DNA of 64,000 bases from Auanema rhodensis (GCA_964057225.1 OZ059897.1:16244001-16308000), one strand, 5' to 3'. Shown: positions 33,938 through 46,779, counted from the stretch's first letter. Notes: a model not told the origin generated them from the sequence alone. Program-made: numbers and translations.

Positions 33938-35713
33938 ATGTCGAGAGATGAACTTCTCCGTATAGTTAGAAAAATTAATAAAAAGAAAAAACTACTATTG
34001 ACTGATGCTCAAATGAAAAAGATGAAGGTAGATGAAATGAAGCAATTTATTAATGATCATTCTCAAGAAAATCAAGAAAATCCATTACCACCTCCAGATG
34101 AGATTTTTCCTATGGATGATTTGATTTTTATGGAACAAGAAGATAGAGAGAATGCTAATTCAAGAGTGACAAATTATAGAAGCAAGAACAACAAAGATTT
34201 CCTAGAAAAACTTTTTGAATTGATCGAAGAGAAAGGTATTGAATTTTACATGGATCTTGTAAAAAAGAGATTGACTTCTTTTCTCAAGAAGAAGCAAAAT
34301 ACTGTAGTCAACGACATTAACAAAAAAACCAATGTTAAAATAATGCTTTATTTAGAATGTGAAACAAAGAAGCCTGATTCTACTGATGCAGCAAAGTTTC
34401 ATGTCAACACTACAAGTCAAATTTTACATTCTGGTGAAAGTAGGGAAGAATTCTATCAAGCAGCATGTAGCACATTAATGAATGACGTGGAGAATAGAGA
34501 ACATCATGCTTCAGATATAGATGATAATCAAATGAATATATCAAAAGATTATTACTCCACTCAAGGTAATGATATCTTCGAAACTATGAGGAAAAAGGGT
34601 GTTTATCCATATGAATATATTAACTCATTCGAGAGATACAAAGAAACTGAACTCCCAAGTATTTCTTCGTTTTATGATAGCCTCAATGGAAAAGAATGTA
34701 CAACTGAGGAATACTTGTATGCAAAGTTAGTTTGGAAAAAAATGGGATGCTCTAGTTTAGAAGATTATACTAGAATATATATGATTAATGATGTGCTTCT
34801 TTTGGCAGATGTTTTTGAGAACTTTAGGGATGTTACTCGATATGTCTATGAATTAGATCCTTGCTGGTATTATACAAGTCCAGGATTATCTTGGGATGCT
34901 ATGCTAAAATACACTAAAGTTAAACTGGACACTATTAACGATACTGAGAAGTTTTTAATGATTGAAAATGGTATTAGAGGTGGAATTGTGAATGCTGTTA
35001 AAAGGTATACGAAAGCTAATAATAAATATATGAAGAATTTTAATCCTAAACTATGTTCAAACTTCCTTTTGTATTTAGATGCAAACAATTTATATGGTTG
35101 GGCAATGAAATTGAAATTACCTCAAAACAACTTTGTTTTCGAAAGTCAAAAACAACTTAGTATTTTAAATATTTCCATGAATGAAGTAAGCAAAGTAATG
35201 ATTCAGAAATACGTTGAAAACCTGAATAGACAAGGAAAAGGTTGTATATTAGAAGTAGACTTCGAGTATCCTACAGAAATTCACAAGATGCATAATGAAT
35301 TCCCTCTATGCCCTGAAATCAGAAACTTTGGTAATGGAATCAAAAAGTTGTGTAATACTTTAGAAGATAAAACAAAATATGTTATTCATTATCAAAATTT
35401 GCTACAAGCTTTAGATCTTGGAATGAAATTGAAAAAAATTAAGAGAATTCTTAAATTTGATGAGAGTAATTGGCTTGCGAGCTATATTGATTTGAATACT
35501 AACCTTAGGAAAAAAGCTAAAAATGATTTTGAAAAAGACTTCTTTAAGTTGATGAATAATAGTGTTTTTGAGAAAACTATGGAGAATGTTCGTAATAGAG
35601 TAGATGTAAAGTTGGTGTATTCTTGTGAGTATGAATGTATGGAAAATGGTGAAATGCATTATATTTCAAAGAAAGATAGAATAACTAAGTTTCGACCATC
35701 TCCCTATTTTTGA
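33938..35713 (+). pseudogene. Polinton protein-primed DNA polymerase B, truncated
   Basis: The likely start is ATG 33938 (MSRDELLRIV), since the open frame before it reads as non-coding. The N-terminal domain runs to about residue 200. It is followed, without the 3'-5' exonuclease motifs expected there, by KGVYPYEY, YTSPGLSWDAML, motif A in LYLDANNLYGWAM and motif B in LMNNSVFEKTMEN, where Glu replaces the usual Gly. The frame then runs into the right half of the inverted-repeat element (about 35690), so motif C (YxDTDS) is lost. About 590 residues remain of a protein usually above 1000. It would have replicated the Polinton by protein priming; this copy should be inactive. Confidence 0.85.
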
Positions 35714-35847
35714 AAATTGTTGAAAATGACACATTTTTGAAGAGTTAAGACTTGTTTATGTTGAAAATAAGCCTTAAAATAGCTGAAAAAAGTGAAAATT
35801 GAGGATGAGCGAAAAGGTGCGCTAGAACGGCAAAATACATATTATTA
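35690..35847. mobile_element. Right half of the inverted-repeat element, with 40-bp module copy 4
   Basis: From about 35690 (TTTCGACCATC) to ATACATATTATT this matches 28670-28845, including GAGTTAAGAC, AATAAGCCTTAAAAT and the GCGAAAAGGTGCGCTAGAAC core. It cuts the polymerase ORF. Confidence 0.7.
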
Positions 35848-36829
35848 TTTTCAGCTTTAAAAAATTTGCAAAGCACTATAAAATGATTACCATTGGAGTA
35901 CATGTATAGATTTATAACAATATTTTTGAAAAATAGTGTTATCTAAGTTTTTGATGCAAAACAATACAAAAAATGTGAAATTCTTATTCTTTGGAGCAAT
36001 TTATTTCAAAAAATGGATAATTTCTAACAATAATATCATTTCGTAAGAACTGGGATGGTAATGACATAGAAACGTGTCTTATATCTTACGTTCTAATTTG
36101 ATACTCATTATGAATTAAAGATGAAATTAACAGAAAATGTATTAATAAAACCATCACAGAAACTATACTGAGTAATATCTTTCAGGATATTGGTCGTTTT
36201 TATTCTTTGGAAATACCTCTATTTCTAAAAATTTTATTTCATAGCTTACATCAACAATCTTACCGAAACTCCGAACATGCTATAGCTTATTTGCGACTTT
36301 GTGACAGAAATAAAAACGAGAAGAAAACATGAAACTAGACGAAAGGATCTAAATAATTGAAAAATTATATTAAATAAATATTCAATATATGCGTGTACTT
36401 TTCATATAAGTTTACCTTCTTCTCATGTATGTATATAAATATATAATATATATCTATATATCTATATCTATATATATATGTATGATATACATAATAATGG
36501 TTACTAATATATAAATAGCTGAAAAGATGATTCTCTTATTTCTCATATTCTTAATTTTTATTTCTTAGAGCATTGTTCCAATTTTTTTCATATTTTTGTT
36601 GCTTTCTTTGTTTTCAAGTTTATCTCAATCTTCTGACGACTTAGGGTCCCTGCTGTCGATCGTTATGGCAAAAGTAACGCCGAGATGTCACGTTTTATCG
36701 AAAATGCGTAATTGCGTATGACATTCAAATTTTTAAGACTTTTATCTCAAAATATTGAAAATTTTGAATATCTTTTTTTTTCAATATATATTCTTGTATT
36801 TATAATTTTTATATTATGAATTTTAAGTA
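35848..36829. other. Non-coding gap with AT microsatellite, upstream of rbbp-5
   Basis: AT-rich. A TATA/TATATC microsatellite lies at about 36425-36500. No gene is seen. It separates the transposon-rich zone from the conserved genes and should contain the rbbp-5 promoter. Confidence 0.5.
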
Positions 36830-38735
36830 ATGAATGCCGAATTACTGGAGAAAAGTATTGGAATGCCTGTGCCAGAAGAACTGGACGGTACCCTAGATCT
36901 TCAAGTAAAATTTAATTAATGTTTATATAGTTATTTTTTTTATAGAATGGCCTTGCTAATTGTTGCAAGTTTAATAGATGGGGAGCATTAGTTGCTGTTG
37001 GTAGTACTGATGGTAAAGTGTTTATTTTTGATTTTGTTACACGAGGGATAGTTAAGGTTAAATTAATTTTGGACAACGATAATAAAAGAAAATTTTGTTT
37101 CAGTCATGGTCTGCTCATCCCCATCCTATAAGTTCGTTATCGTGGTCTAGAGATGGACGACAACTTATGACGGCATCATCTGATACCACAGTTGCAATCT
37201 GGGATGTTCTACAAGGAACAGTAATACATAGATTTAAGTTTGGTTCAATGATAACTTCTGCAGTATTTAGTCCGAGGTATAGAATGTTTTTATTTATTTG
37301 TAATTTATTTCTCTATTTTATTTATAAAATTATTCTTTTAAGAAACAATAATCAGTTCATAGTTGTTCAAGTGAATTGTCCCCCCTCTGTAGAAACTATC
37401 GAACCCCGTAGTACTAAAGTGAGTACATTTGAAAAAAAAACTTATTTTTTAATATTTCTCAGATTTTAACAAATGAAATACCTGGTTCCATTGAAGATAG
37501 TATGTCTTCTGTATCGTATGATAAAAGATCTCGTTATATAATTACTGGAACAACGAAGGTACTGTATTTAGTTTTATTAAACGGATTAAGTTTTATATTT
37601 TAGGGCAAAATAATTATTTATGATGCTATTACGTTTAAAGTAATGAATTGGTGCAGACAAAACAGTGTACAACAGGTATATTTAACGATTTAGTTATTGA
37701 AAAAAAATTGCTTTTGCAGATTAGGCAAATCATAGTTTCACGTCGGGGTGACTATATTTTAACAAATTCTCAGGTTAATTTTTTTCAAAGTTTATGTAAT
37801 CATATAAGAATTACTTCAGGATCGCGTAATTCGTTCATATAGTTTACAATTTTTGCTAGAGTGTCAAAAAGGTAGCGTTGTAGAACCTAAAAATAAGGTG
37901 TTAGATATTGTTAATAAGGTATATCATTATTTTTATTTTTTTGCGAACTTTTTTTCATTTTGGGCCGCTTGGAAATCTGTTTGTTCCGATGCTGATGGAC
38001 ACTATATTTGTGGAGCTAGCACGAAAGGACATTCACTATATCTTTGGGAAAGAACGGGGACTTTAATTAAAATTCTTCACGGTACCAAGGTATCATACAA
38101 ATGCTTAAAACTATTTGTTTACTATAATATTCGAGGGTGAAACTTTACTTGACGTGCAGTGGCATCCCACACGACCTGTGTTACTCTCAGTAGCTAATGG
38201 AATCATATCAGTATGGACACAAGCTCATGTTGAAAATTGGTCTGCGTTTGCACCCGATTTTACTGAGCTGGAAGAGAATTGTAAATATGTCGAGAAGGAA
38301 GGTGAATTTGATATGGAGGATGAAGATGCCGAGGAGGAATCTAGAGATAAAGAAGTAGGCGCGTTGTTAAAAACCTTTTAAATTTGTACATTTTCTAGGA
38401 ATCAGAGGATGAAGACATTGATGTCGTTACGATGAAGCCTGGTGATATCTTATGCAGCTCAGATGAGGAAGTAATCTTACATGAGAAATAAATTTTAAAT
38501 TGACTTTTAATTTTAGGCTGATATGGCTAACTTGATGCCCGATGTTACTTTGAAAACAGGGCCTCTCTGGTTTGTACCTATTACACCCGATATTGATAAC
38601 CCCGAACAAACTTCTAATCAAATGGACGTTTTGGCGAGACCATCTAGTCAGGTTGCTAATGAAATGGAAGATGCTTCAAGAAAGCGGGCATACCCTGGAG
38701 GTAAGCCTGGGCCACGTCCACGTAAATCCAAATAA
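36830..38735 (+). CDS. RBBP5 orthologue, WD40 subunit of COMPASS/MLL H3K4 methyltransferase
   Basis: Twelve exons give a 463-residue protein (family about 500-540). It starts [11 protein letters not shown] after TTTTAAG. WD-repeat blades include [31 protein letters not shown] and [24 protein letters not shown] and [17 protein letters not shown] are hallmark RBBP5 segments. An acidic region with CSSDEE and a basic tail (GPRPRKSK) follow. RBBP5 works in the nucleus with WDR5, ASH2L and a SET1/MLL enzyme to methylate histone H3 Lys4. Eleven introns are small; the one at 37919-37963 begins GT but ends GG, is 45 nt and is open in frame. The vertebrate C-terminal extension is missing, as expected for worms. 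Confidence 0.95.
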
Positions 38736-39271
38736 CGTTTTAAACGGTATACTCTCCAATACCTTCTCAGTTTTCTTTCAAGACATCTCAAAACTCTGTA
38801 GCCATGCTCATCTATCAGAATTGTTTTTACTGTGGAAACTCAGTTTCTATTCTTTTTGTATGTTTAATCGTTCGTTACGTTATGATTGTATTTGTATATT
38901 TATTTTTCTGTTTTTATTTATTCCCCACATCCGGTGGTATTGATTTCATGTACTTAATTAAAACCGACGATTAAAATTCTTAATATCGTACTTTTATTCA
39001 TTTTTACTTTTACTTTTACTCAAACACAATTCTGTAAGGGAAACATCATGTTTGGAAATCGAAGTGTTGGAATTGTTTCTGATTCTAATGGAAAAACATA
39101 AATCTTTCAGGTCTTATGACAACAATAAGAAATTTTTTCCATATACATATATGCATACGAGACCAATTTAAGATCATTATGCCGGAAGATATTAAGCATA
39201 GAATAGGATTTTATGGAATAATTGCATGAGACTAGTAAAATGTTTGTTTCTTTCTTCATCTTTGTACAACT

Positions 39272-39338
39272 CAGATAACCTAGTTTTTACGGCTCCGATA
39301 ACCTAGCACTTTACTCCGATAACCTAGTTATCCGTGGG
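39272..39338 (+). promoter_or_regulatory. GATAACC repeat cluster upstream of cat-2
   Basis: Three direct copies of (C/A)GATAACCTAG at 39272, 39295 and 39316, spaced 23 and 21 bp, are followed at once by an inverted GTTATC. They end about 85 bp before the cat-2 ATG. Four GATA-type sites within 65 bp on near-helical spacing look like a regulatory element; binding is inferred. Confidence 0.5.
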
Positions 39339-39417
39339 TTATACAAAGTCTAGCTGTAGCAAAACAGCCAAACTGTATTTATTATCTTTTCCTACACTGT
39401 CGACAACTCTCCCAGTC

Positions 39418-41689
39418 ATGAATTCTGTTCTGAATATCGTAGCAGAAAATCAAAACGAGGTTTTTTTCATTTTTAATTCACCAATCTGTTTATTTTATAA
39501 GGATTCCGGCTCACATCCAAGAAGATTCAGCTTAGTTCACCAAGCTAGCTGCGAAACTCAGCACATTATTGTATTGAAACATCGTGAAACCATCCGTCAA
39601 CGTCAACAATTAGAACAAGGATTATCAGATCGAAAAGGCGAAGTATGAACACTTGAATTGTACTTTTGTCAGTTAGTAAGTTTTTAGATTCTACAAAAGC
39701 TTAACGACGAAGCTGTTGATCTTATCTGGTCAGCTGATAGCGGACCGATAGAATTTTCTGCGATCTTGACAAGCACAGGTATAGATAACAAGAAAACTTT
39801 AATTTTTTGAATTAAAAGCCATAACAAAATAATGTTGTAAAGGAAAAATGTTTTTAGCTCCATTGTCTGATTTTGTACATGCTTGCTTAGAAGCGTTCGA
39901 ATCAAATGGCTTAGATTTGCAACATATTGAATCAAGAAAAGGAAAATCATCAGTACCCAGCACGTATTATTGTTAGAATAATTAATTATAATATATATAC
40001 ATAAAATACAAAAATGTTAAGGTTGGGATTTGCTGGCTGATTGTAAAGCTACTAAGGACCAACTTCTACTTAGTGCCACAGCGTTAATTGACTCACATCT
40101 AGAACTCAGCAACATTGCGTTGTATCATAAACAAAAAGAACCAAGTGGTATAACAAACAATTATTTTAAATATTTCATGTTTTTTTTCAAATATTTTCAT
40201 TTAGTTCCATGGTTTCCAAAACATGTCTCAGATCTGGATTTGTGTTCCAATTGCATCACCAAGTATGAACCAACAACGGATCCACGACATCCGGTATGTG
40301 CTTTGCTAGAAAATTGCTCTTATAGTTCTACAACTATGGTGATTTGCAGGGCCATGGAGACAAAACATACATACAGCGAAGAGAGTTTCTCAATAACCAA
40401 GCATTAGAATTCAAGCAGTTAGTCCAAAATTTATAAAAAATTGGTTGATGTGTTGAAATAAATTTAGTGGAGATCCAATTCCATTCGTTGAGTATTCTCC
40501 AGATGAACATGCTACATGGACAGCTGTATATGAAAAGCTGAGAACTCTACACGATTCTTTAGCATGTGAAACATATAAGTAATAAAATTATAAACTTTGT
40601 AAAGTACTTCTAATATTTAAGAAAAAACTTCAAAATGCTCGAAGAAGAAGGAATTCTGACATCATCTCGCATTCCCCAAATACATGATGTCAACAAATTT
40701 TTGCAAAGTTAGTATTACAGCTGTGCAGCTTAATGATTACTGTATTAAGAACGTACGGGGTTTATACTTCGTCCATGTAGTGGACTGTTATCAGCTCGTG
40801 ATTTTCTAGCTAGTCTAGCATTTCGAGTATTTCAGGTTTACAATAAAAGTTTGTTTGCAAGTATTTTTTTTTGGACTTTTAGACAACTATCTACCTACGT
40901 CATTCCGCCAGTCCTCATCACTCACCCGAACCTGACTTGATTCATGAACTATTAGGACATGTTCCAATGTTTTCCGATCCTCTGTTAGCTCAGCTTAGCC
41001 AAGTTAGCAATACTTAAACAGGAATAGTTAAAAGTTATTACTTTAGGATATTGGATTGATGAGCTTAGGAGCAACAGATGAGCAAATTGAAAAACTTGCT
41101 ACTGTTAGTTTACAACCCAAAGAATATTAGTTTCATTCTAATTTAGGTTTATTGGTTCATTGTGGAGTTTGGATTATGCGAAGAGAACGGACAGCTTAAA
41201 GCTATTGGAGCTGGTCTTTTATCAGCATATGGTGAACTTATTGTGAATAATTCTATATTTATACAGAAATTACAAAGTGAAATTACAGCATGCCTGCTCA
41301 GATGTTCCTGAACATCGAGATTTCATACCTGAGTTGACTGCCATTCAAACATACGAAGACAGCGAATATCAGCCATTATATTTCAAAGCACAAAGTATAC
41401 AAGATGCTTTGATTAAGCTTAGGTAATAAACCAATATTATATGAATAATGAATTAAATTATATTTGTTTCAGACAATATGCTTTGTCATTGAATCGTAAT
41501 TTTTCAGTTATTTATGATCCAATTACACAAAGTGTTGAGGTAATACCTTATATTGAAATATCAATATTTATAATTTTTTCTACATAGGTGGTTGACCGTG
41601 TATCTGATTTGAATACTGCGTTTGACAGATTCCGTCTAGAACTTTCTACAATCAGTCAATCACTTGATATAATTAGCAAGAAATCTTAA
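39418..41689 (+). CDS. cat-2: Tyrosine hydroxylase (tyrosine 3-monooxygenase)
   Basis: Sixteen exons give 509 residues. The enzyme uses Fe(II), tetrahydrobiopterin and O2 to convert L-tyrosine to L-DOPA, the first step of dopamine synthesis in neurons. Residues 21-24 are RRFS, like the Ser40 phosphorylation site of vertebrate TH, followed by a divergent ACT-like regulatory region. The catalytic core begins at [12 protein letters not shown]. Iron ligands are His339 and His344 in HELLGH and Glu384 in WFIVEFGL. Asp433 (QTYED) matches TH Asp425, which favours tyrosine; phenylalanine hydroxylase has Val. The spacing 339/344/384/433 equals that of human TH. The C-terminal helix is a tetramerisation element. 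The start follows CTCTCCCAG, a likely trans-splice site. PAH or TPH is less likely. Confidence 0.92.
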
Positions 41690-42040
41690 TTCCAATTTAT
41701 AAAAAAAAAACTTTATATAGAAGTAGGCTAGTAGCTCTTATTGAAACATTGATATAGATGAGATTTGAGAAAGAATCTTTGGAAAAAAAAAACCCAAAAA
41801 AATTACATAAACAATTATATGTATGTATATGTTAAATATGTTAACTTTTTTTAAAATACCTGTTTTTCTATTAACAACCAAAATTAAAAATAGAATAAAT
41901 CTAGAATTATCTTAGACTGAAGATTCAATATGAAACAAATATAAGTTGAAATTCCAAGTTCATGTTGAGCACTCTTATAAACAAATAAAATGATTATTGT
42001 GCTAAACTTTGATTATTATATGAAACTATGAACTAATTGA
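41690..42040. other. Convergent 3' intergenic region
   Basis: Lies between the stop codons of cat-2 (+) and the membrane protein (-). AT-rich, with an AATAAA at about 41985 and several A-runs. No gene seen. Confidence 0.5.
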
Positions 42041-45000
42041 CTATGCAGTTTCTTCGGCAGTTACATCCATGAGTTGATTTTCATTTTGGTTTTGTAAAAT
42101 ATGATAAGAACTTCCAATATCTGCGGATAAATTTAAAGGATTGTCAAAATCCATATCCATATTATCAAAAGTTTCTAGCTTTGGTTTTCCAATAGATCGA
42201 ATATGTAGGAGACAAATTAAAGAGATTAATGTACCTAAAACAAATAAATATATATTTGTTAACTAAAATTTAGATTAATAATAAAAACTTACAGAAAAGA
42301 GACATAGCATCCACAGTATTATGAACTCTCCATTCTAAATTGAGATCATCTCCAGTTCCCCGATAATCTAAGTGACTTAAGCAGTCCACAAAACGAACTA
42401 AATTATTAAAATTAAATTTTTTTTTAAAATAATAAATGCGGAGTACCTGCAGAAATACATATTAATGAGTCAACTGTCATTGGATATTTGTGCATTTCTT
42501 CGCTACTTACGATCTGAAAAAATTAAAAATTGAATAAATGAGTGTGAAAAGATCATAAATTACTTGATATAATGGATAAACAACTAATGAAACAGCTAAT
42601 GAAAAGTGATAAACATATCCATAAATGACGACCAATGGATGAATTTCATCAAACGTTGTATCTCGAACTGTCAAAGCAGCCATGATTAGAAGTGCCCCAA
42701 TACACATCAAAACAGCAAGAAACTAAAAGAAATATTATTTTCCTTTTTGAAATAAATCGTTCATCTTCTCACCCGAACAAAATTTTCTAATTTACGAGTT
42801 TTCTTCCTGTCAGTTTCACTTAATTCTCTTGAGTCACAATTCAAACGGAAAATTCTGATGAGCACAACGGCATATAAACAACAAGATAAGAGAACAAAGA
42901 AATGAGCCAATGTTTCAGTTAAGTGAATGTTTAATTCTGAAAAAAAATTTAATTGTGAATCTAATTGAAATTATGTATTTCACCCTGGCTCGCTGATGCT
43001 CTGTGAGCACATGACTCTTCATACATCATGCTTTCACACATTTTTTTGACAAAATATGCATGATGAGTCAAGAAGAAATAGCTTCCAATTTGAAAAAGAG
43101 TAGAATTTGCAGTAAGTAAGCATACGGTAAATCTAAATTCATAAGATATACTTTATATAAAAATAATTTTAAATACTTACGCTAAAGGTAATGTAAGAGA
43201 TGCAAATCCAGGGACAATTGAAACTGTTGTAGAAATAATTAATATAATTAGATAAAATGGAGTTTTTTGTTCATTTGAATGAAATAATGTATGAAACAGA
43301 TTGTTAACACCAGCATAGATATCCACAACAACTATTATAATGAATAGAGTAGTAAATATACAGCATAATCCAATGAATAAATTTCGAACATTAGGTTCTA
43401 ATCGTATTTTGCATACACCCGGAAACTGAAAAAAAATTTATTTAACCAAAAGATATAAAAAAAATTAATTTTTTCGAAATTAAATATATACCTGAGATAT
43501 CTGGCATAATGCAACAGCTATTAGAACAAATGCTTGCATGATACCTATAGCAATTGCTGCAGATCCTAAATACACAAGAGTACTATATCCACGATCGATG
43601 GTTACTTCATTCCCCAAGAATTGTCTAAAAGCAAAATTGTTTAAGTTCTTATTGTTTTTCTTTTTTCACCTATAATCAACCCAAATGTAAAAAATTGCTG
43701 GCCATATTAATGTACAACATAAAGCAATTGATACTCCTCGAAGTAAATCACTACCGCTTGCTGACAATACCGTAATTATTCCTAAAAGAAGCTTTCAAAT
43801 CCGAGAAACAACAGTATTTCATAATTTCATAATTAGCTCTTATAATTCTTGAAATTTCAGAAACTAACCACAACAGATTGCTATTATAATCCATGATGGT
43901 TCATCAATTGTATAATTATTATAATATACAGAACGAACACGTTCACTTATGTTTATACTGAATTCCCATAAAAATACAACGGCACGAATAACAGCAAGAC
44001 AGATTAGACCAGTACCCAAACCAAGAACTTGAACATTTTTTCTCTGAAAGATTTCTTTTTCAACATTTATATTGGAAATAGGTTTAGAAATGTAATGAAT
44101 AGACTATTCAGTTTAGATACCATTTCAAACCGAGAAGTTTCTTTTTTTTAACTGAATAGCTTAGTTTGTTAGATAAGCACACATACTCTTATCTATTTGT
44201 TTATCTTTTGTTCTCATTTTTTAGCACAAACAACGAAACAATTTAAATTACTGCTCCGTACTAAATAAGATCATTCCTTTCCTCGAACTTGAAAGCTTAT
44301 AATAAACAGGCTCGAAACATTTTTTTTAAAATTAAGCAAACAAATCCCTTACTGTTTTTGGTAGATGGTAATTTGACTGAAGAAGATAACGAAGAATATA
44401 CAAACAGCACGGAATCGCCACCAAACATACAAGAATATCCAAAACGTTATACAAGATAAGATGATCATTCTGAAATATCATATGAAAAATATCTTTTTTT
44501 TTTGATTTTTTCAAATCTTGACAAAAGAAAAATTTTCATAATATATGCATAATCTTTAAGAGAATCTGATACATTGAAGAATATAGACCTTCTATATTTC
44601 TTCCTGTTCATATCAAATTTCATGTATATAGATATGAAATTTTCACTTTTCTGTCCTAAGACTCCTTCACCCTCAATAAAAATAGTTGTTTATCGTACTT
44701 CAAAGAAAGAAAGGCTTGTTTGACAAGGAAATAACAAACAGTTTTTTCATTTCACTTGTTTACCTCAAGAATGCACATGTAACTTAGTTTAAGTTAACTT
44801 ATCGAAGAATTTTCGAATAGTCTTGTTTAGAAATTAAAAATAATTGGAACAAGAAGAAAGAAAAATATTTTAAAAGTTTAAATCTTTTTTCCTAGTTTTC
44901 AAGTTATAAAAACTTACAAGTTTGTCTTGGGACTTAATTGTAGTTATTTCAGTTAATCCAGTTAAATATTTTAAATTTCTATAATCAGTAACAACTGAGG

Positions 45001-45339
45001 TCAGACAAATACATAGACATAATATATTTGTTGAAAAAGAAAATACCTGAAATATAAAATTATATTTTACTTAACTCGATAATTATTCAAATATTCAAAA
45101 AAAATTAGAAAAATAAGTTATAAATATTATTTACGAACTTCTCCGAAATAATCTCCATCAATTGTTGTTCGATGCACCAAACCGGTACAGAAAATTATAG
45201 TTGTGATCCAATGAGTGTTCACATAATATGGTATAAAATAATTCCGTTCGGCGTTTTTTAAAGCTGCCACTAAACCGTTCACAATACTGAAGACTCCTAT
45301 GACGATTAGAGCCAATGCTGGACGACGCCCGGTGAACAT
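42041..45339 (-). CDS. Polytopic membrane protein of unknown family (649 aa)
   Basis: Thirteen exons (45339-45139, 45046-44918, 44469-44353, 44043-43869, 43781-43670, 43624-43492, 43425-43181, 43132-42984, 42936-42773, 42722-42564, 42513-42447, 42397-42293, 42234-42041) join in frame to 649 residues. About 13-15 hydrophobic segments fill most of the length. The first (PALALIVIGVFSIVNGLV) could be a signal anchor. A basic, charged loop around residue 445 (DSRELSETDRKKTRKLENF) separates the last groups of helices. The C-terminal 60 residues are hydrophilic and acidic, likely cytosolic. I do not recognise the family: no transporter, receptor or enzyme motif stands out. Gene structure and frame continuity make it a real gene. 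Confidence 0.8.
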
Positions 45340-46779
45340 CGTCACAAAACGTCAGTTTACTTCCTCAATATTAATGCTCAACAATCCTATAAATTTGATT
45401 CAAATTAGATGACAAGTAGTTAAGGAATAGAGAGACAATGTTAGTCATTTCTAATGTAAAGGAAGGTCATATATTTGAGGGAAAACATTTGTACTTAAAC
45501 AATAGACATTCTCAATCATTTAAAACTTCCCTATGATTACAATGGCAGACACTTTACAAGAAAAAATCGATGCGGACGTTTGCTAACATCGTATTAGGAG
45601 AGAAGTAGATCATGATCAAGACAGTGAGACATCTTGAGAACTCAGAGAGCGAGACTAGTCAGTGAAAAAGAAACAGATGAAAAGAGAGGAATAGGACAAA
45701 GATATTATGTAATTCAAGGATGATTTGGAAGAGTAATATGAGTGGAATGTGATTAAAAGATTGAAACAACCAACTATTTGACTGGAAACGTAATAATTTT
45801 CATTATAATTGAGAAAGCTTCTCTATGTAAGACGGAGAAACATTTGTTAGTGTGATTCTGTTTCTTACTGCAAAATGAGAAGGCGTGGTTAACAGGGCGA
45901 AGAGTGGAAAAATGCTGACACTATTTAGTTATTTGTAGTTGAATATTACTTTATTTATAATACAAAACAAGAAAAATTAATTAAACGACAAGATAGAATT
46001 ATTTTTCATTTCGATAATAAGATGAATAAGTACCAATTGATACCACATATACTTGATGAATCTTATGAACATACATATGGAGTTGGAAGAATATTGTTAA
46101 GATCTATTAAACTAAAAGTTCAATAGCTGTTAGATTAATTAAAAAGCACTAGAAAAAGAATTAAAGATGATATCATCTAATCAAAAAAAGTGACTGACAA
46201 GACACTGGAAGTTTTTTTTTTGTTGGAAATATTAATAAGGTGAAAGTTTCCTGTGTTATGCATGAAAGGAGTAAAAGAGTTGTGTGAACGAATGACGGTC
46301 ATGCGATTGATTGATTTCCATTCATAAACATATAAGAGGAGGAGACACACACACACATCACATCACATCACATATACTTCTATATATAATATATAACGTC
46401 AAACAAATTATGGAAAATTAGAACATAACATTACTTCCGTACATGTATTCTTCAAATTCTACAATTCAATTTTTTAGATTTTAGTATTGTTTTCAGTTTC
46501 AAAAGTTATTTTATCATCATAATGTAAATTTTGCTTGTTTTTCAGTTTACATTTAAAAAAATTAAACTATTAAAATCAAAAAAATGTTTTTATCTTTCAA
46601 ACTTCGATAAAAAATCTATGAAATTCTTATACATATAATACAAAATGTCATCAAAGGAATGATAGGAAAGATATCCAATATTTCTAACCCGCATACAAGG
46701 ACTAAAGCAGAGAAATACTACTGAAAAATACATGAGAATGCTAAGACATTAGTAAAAGTTATAAAAATTTACATCCTAA
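45340..46779. other. Intergenic region with CACAT microsatellite
   Basis: Between the membrane-protein start and the tbc-20 3' end. AT-rich; a (AC)n then CACAT repeat is at about 46345-46375. It should hold the membrane-protein promoter. No gene seen. Confidence 0.5.
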
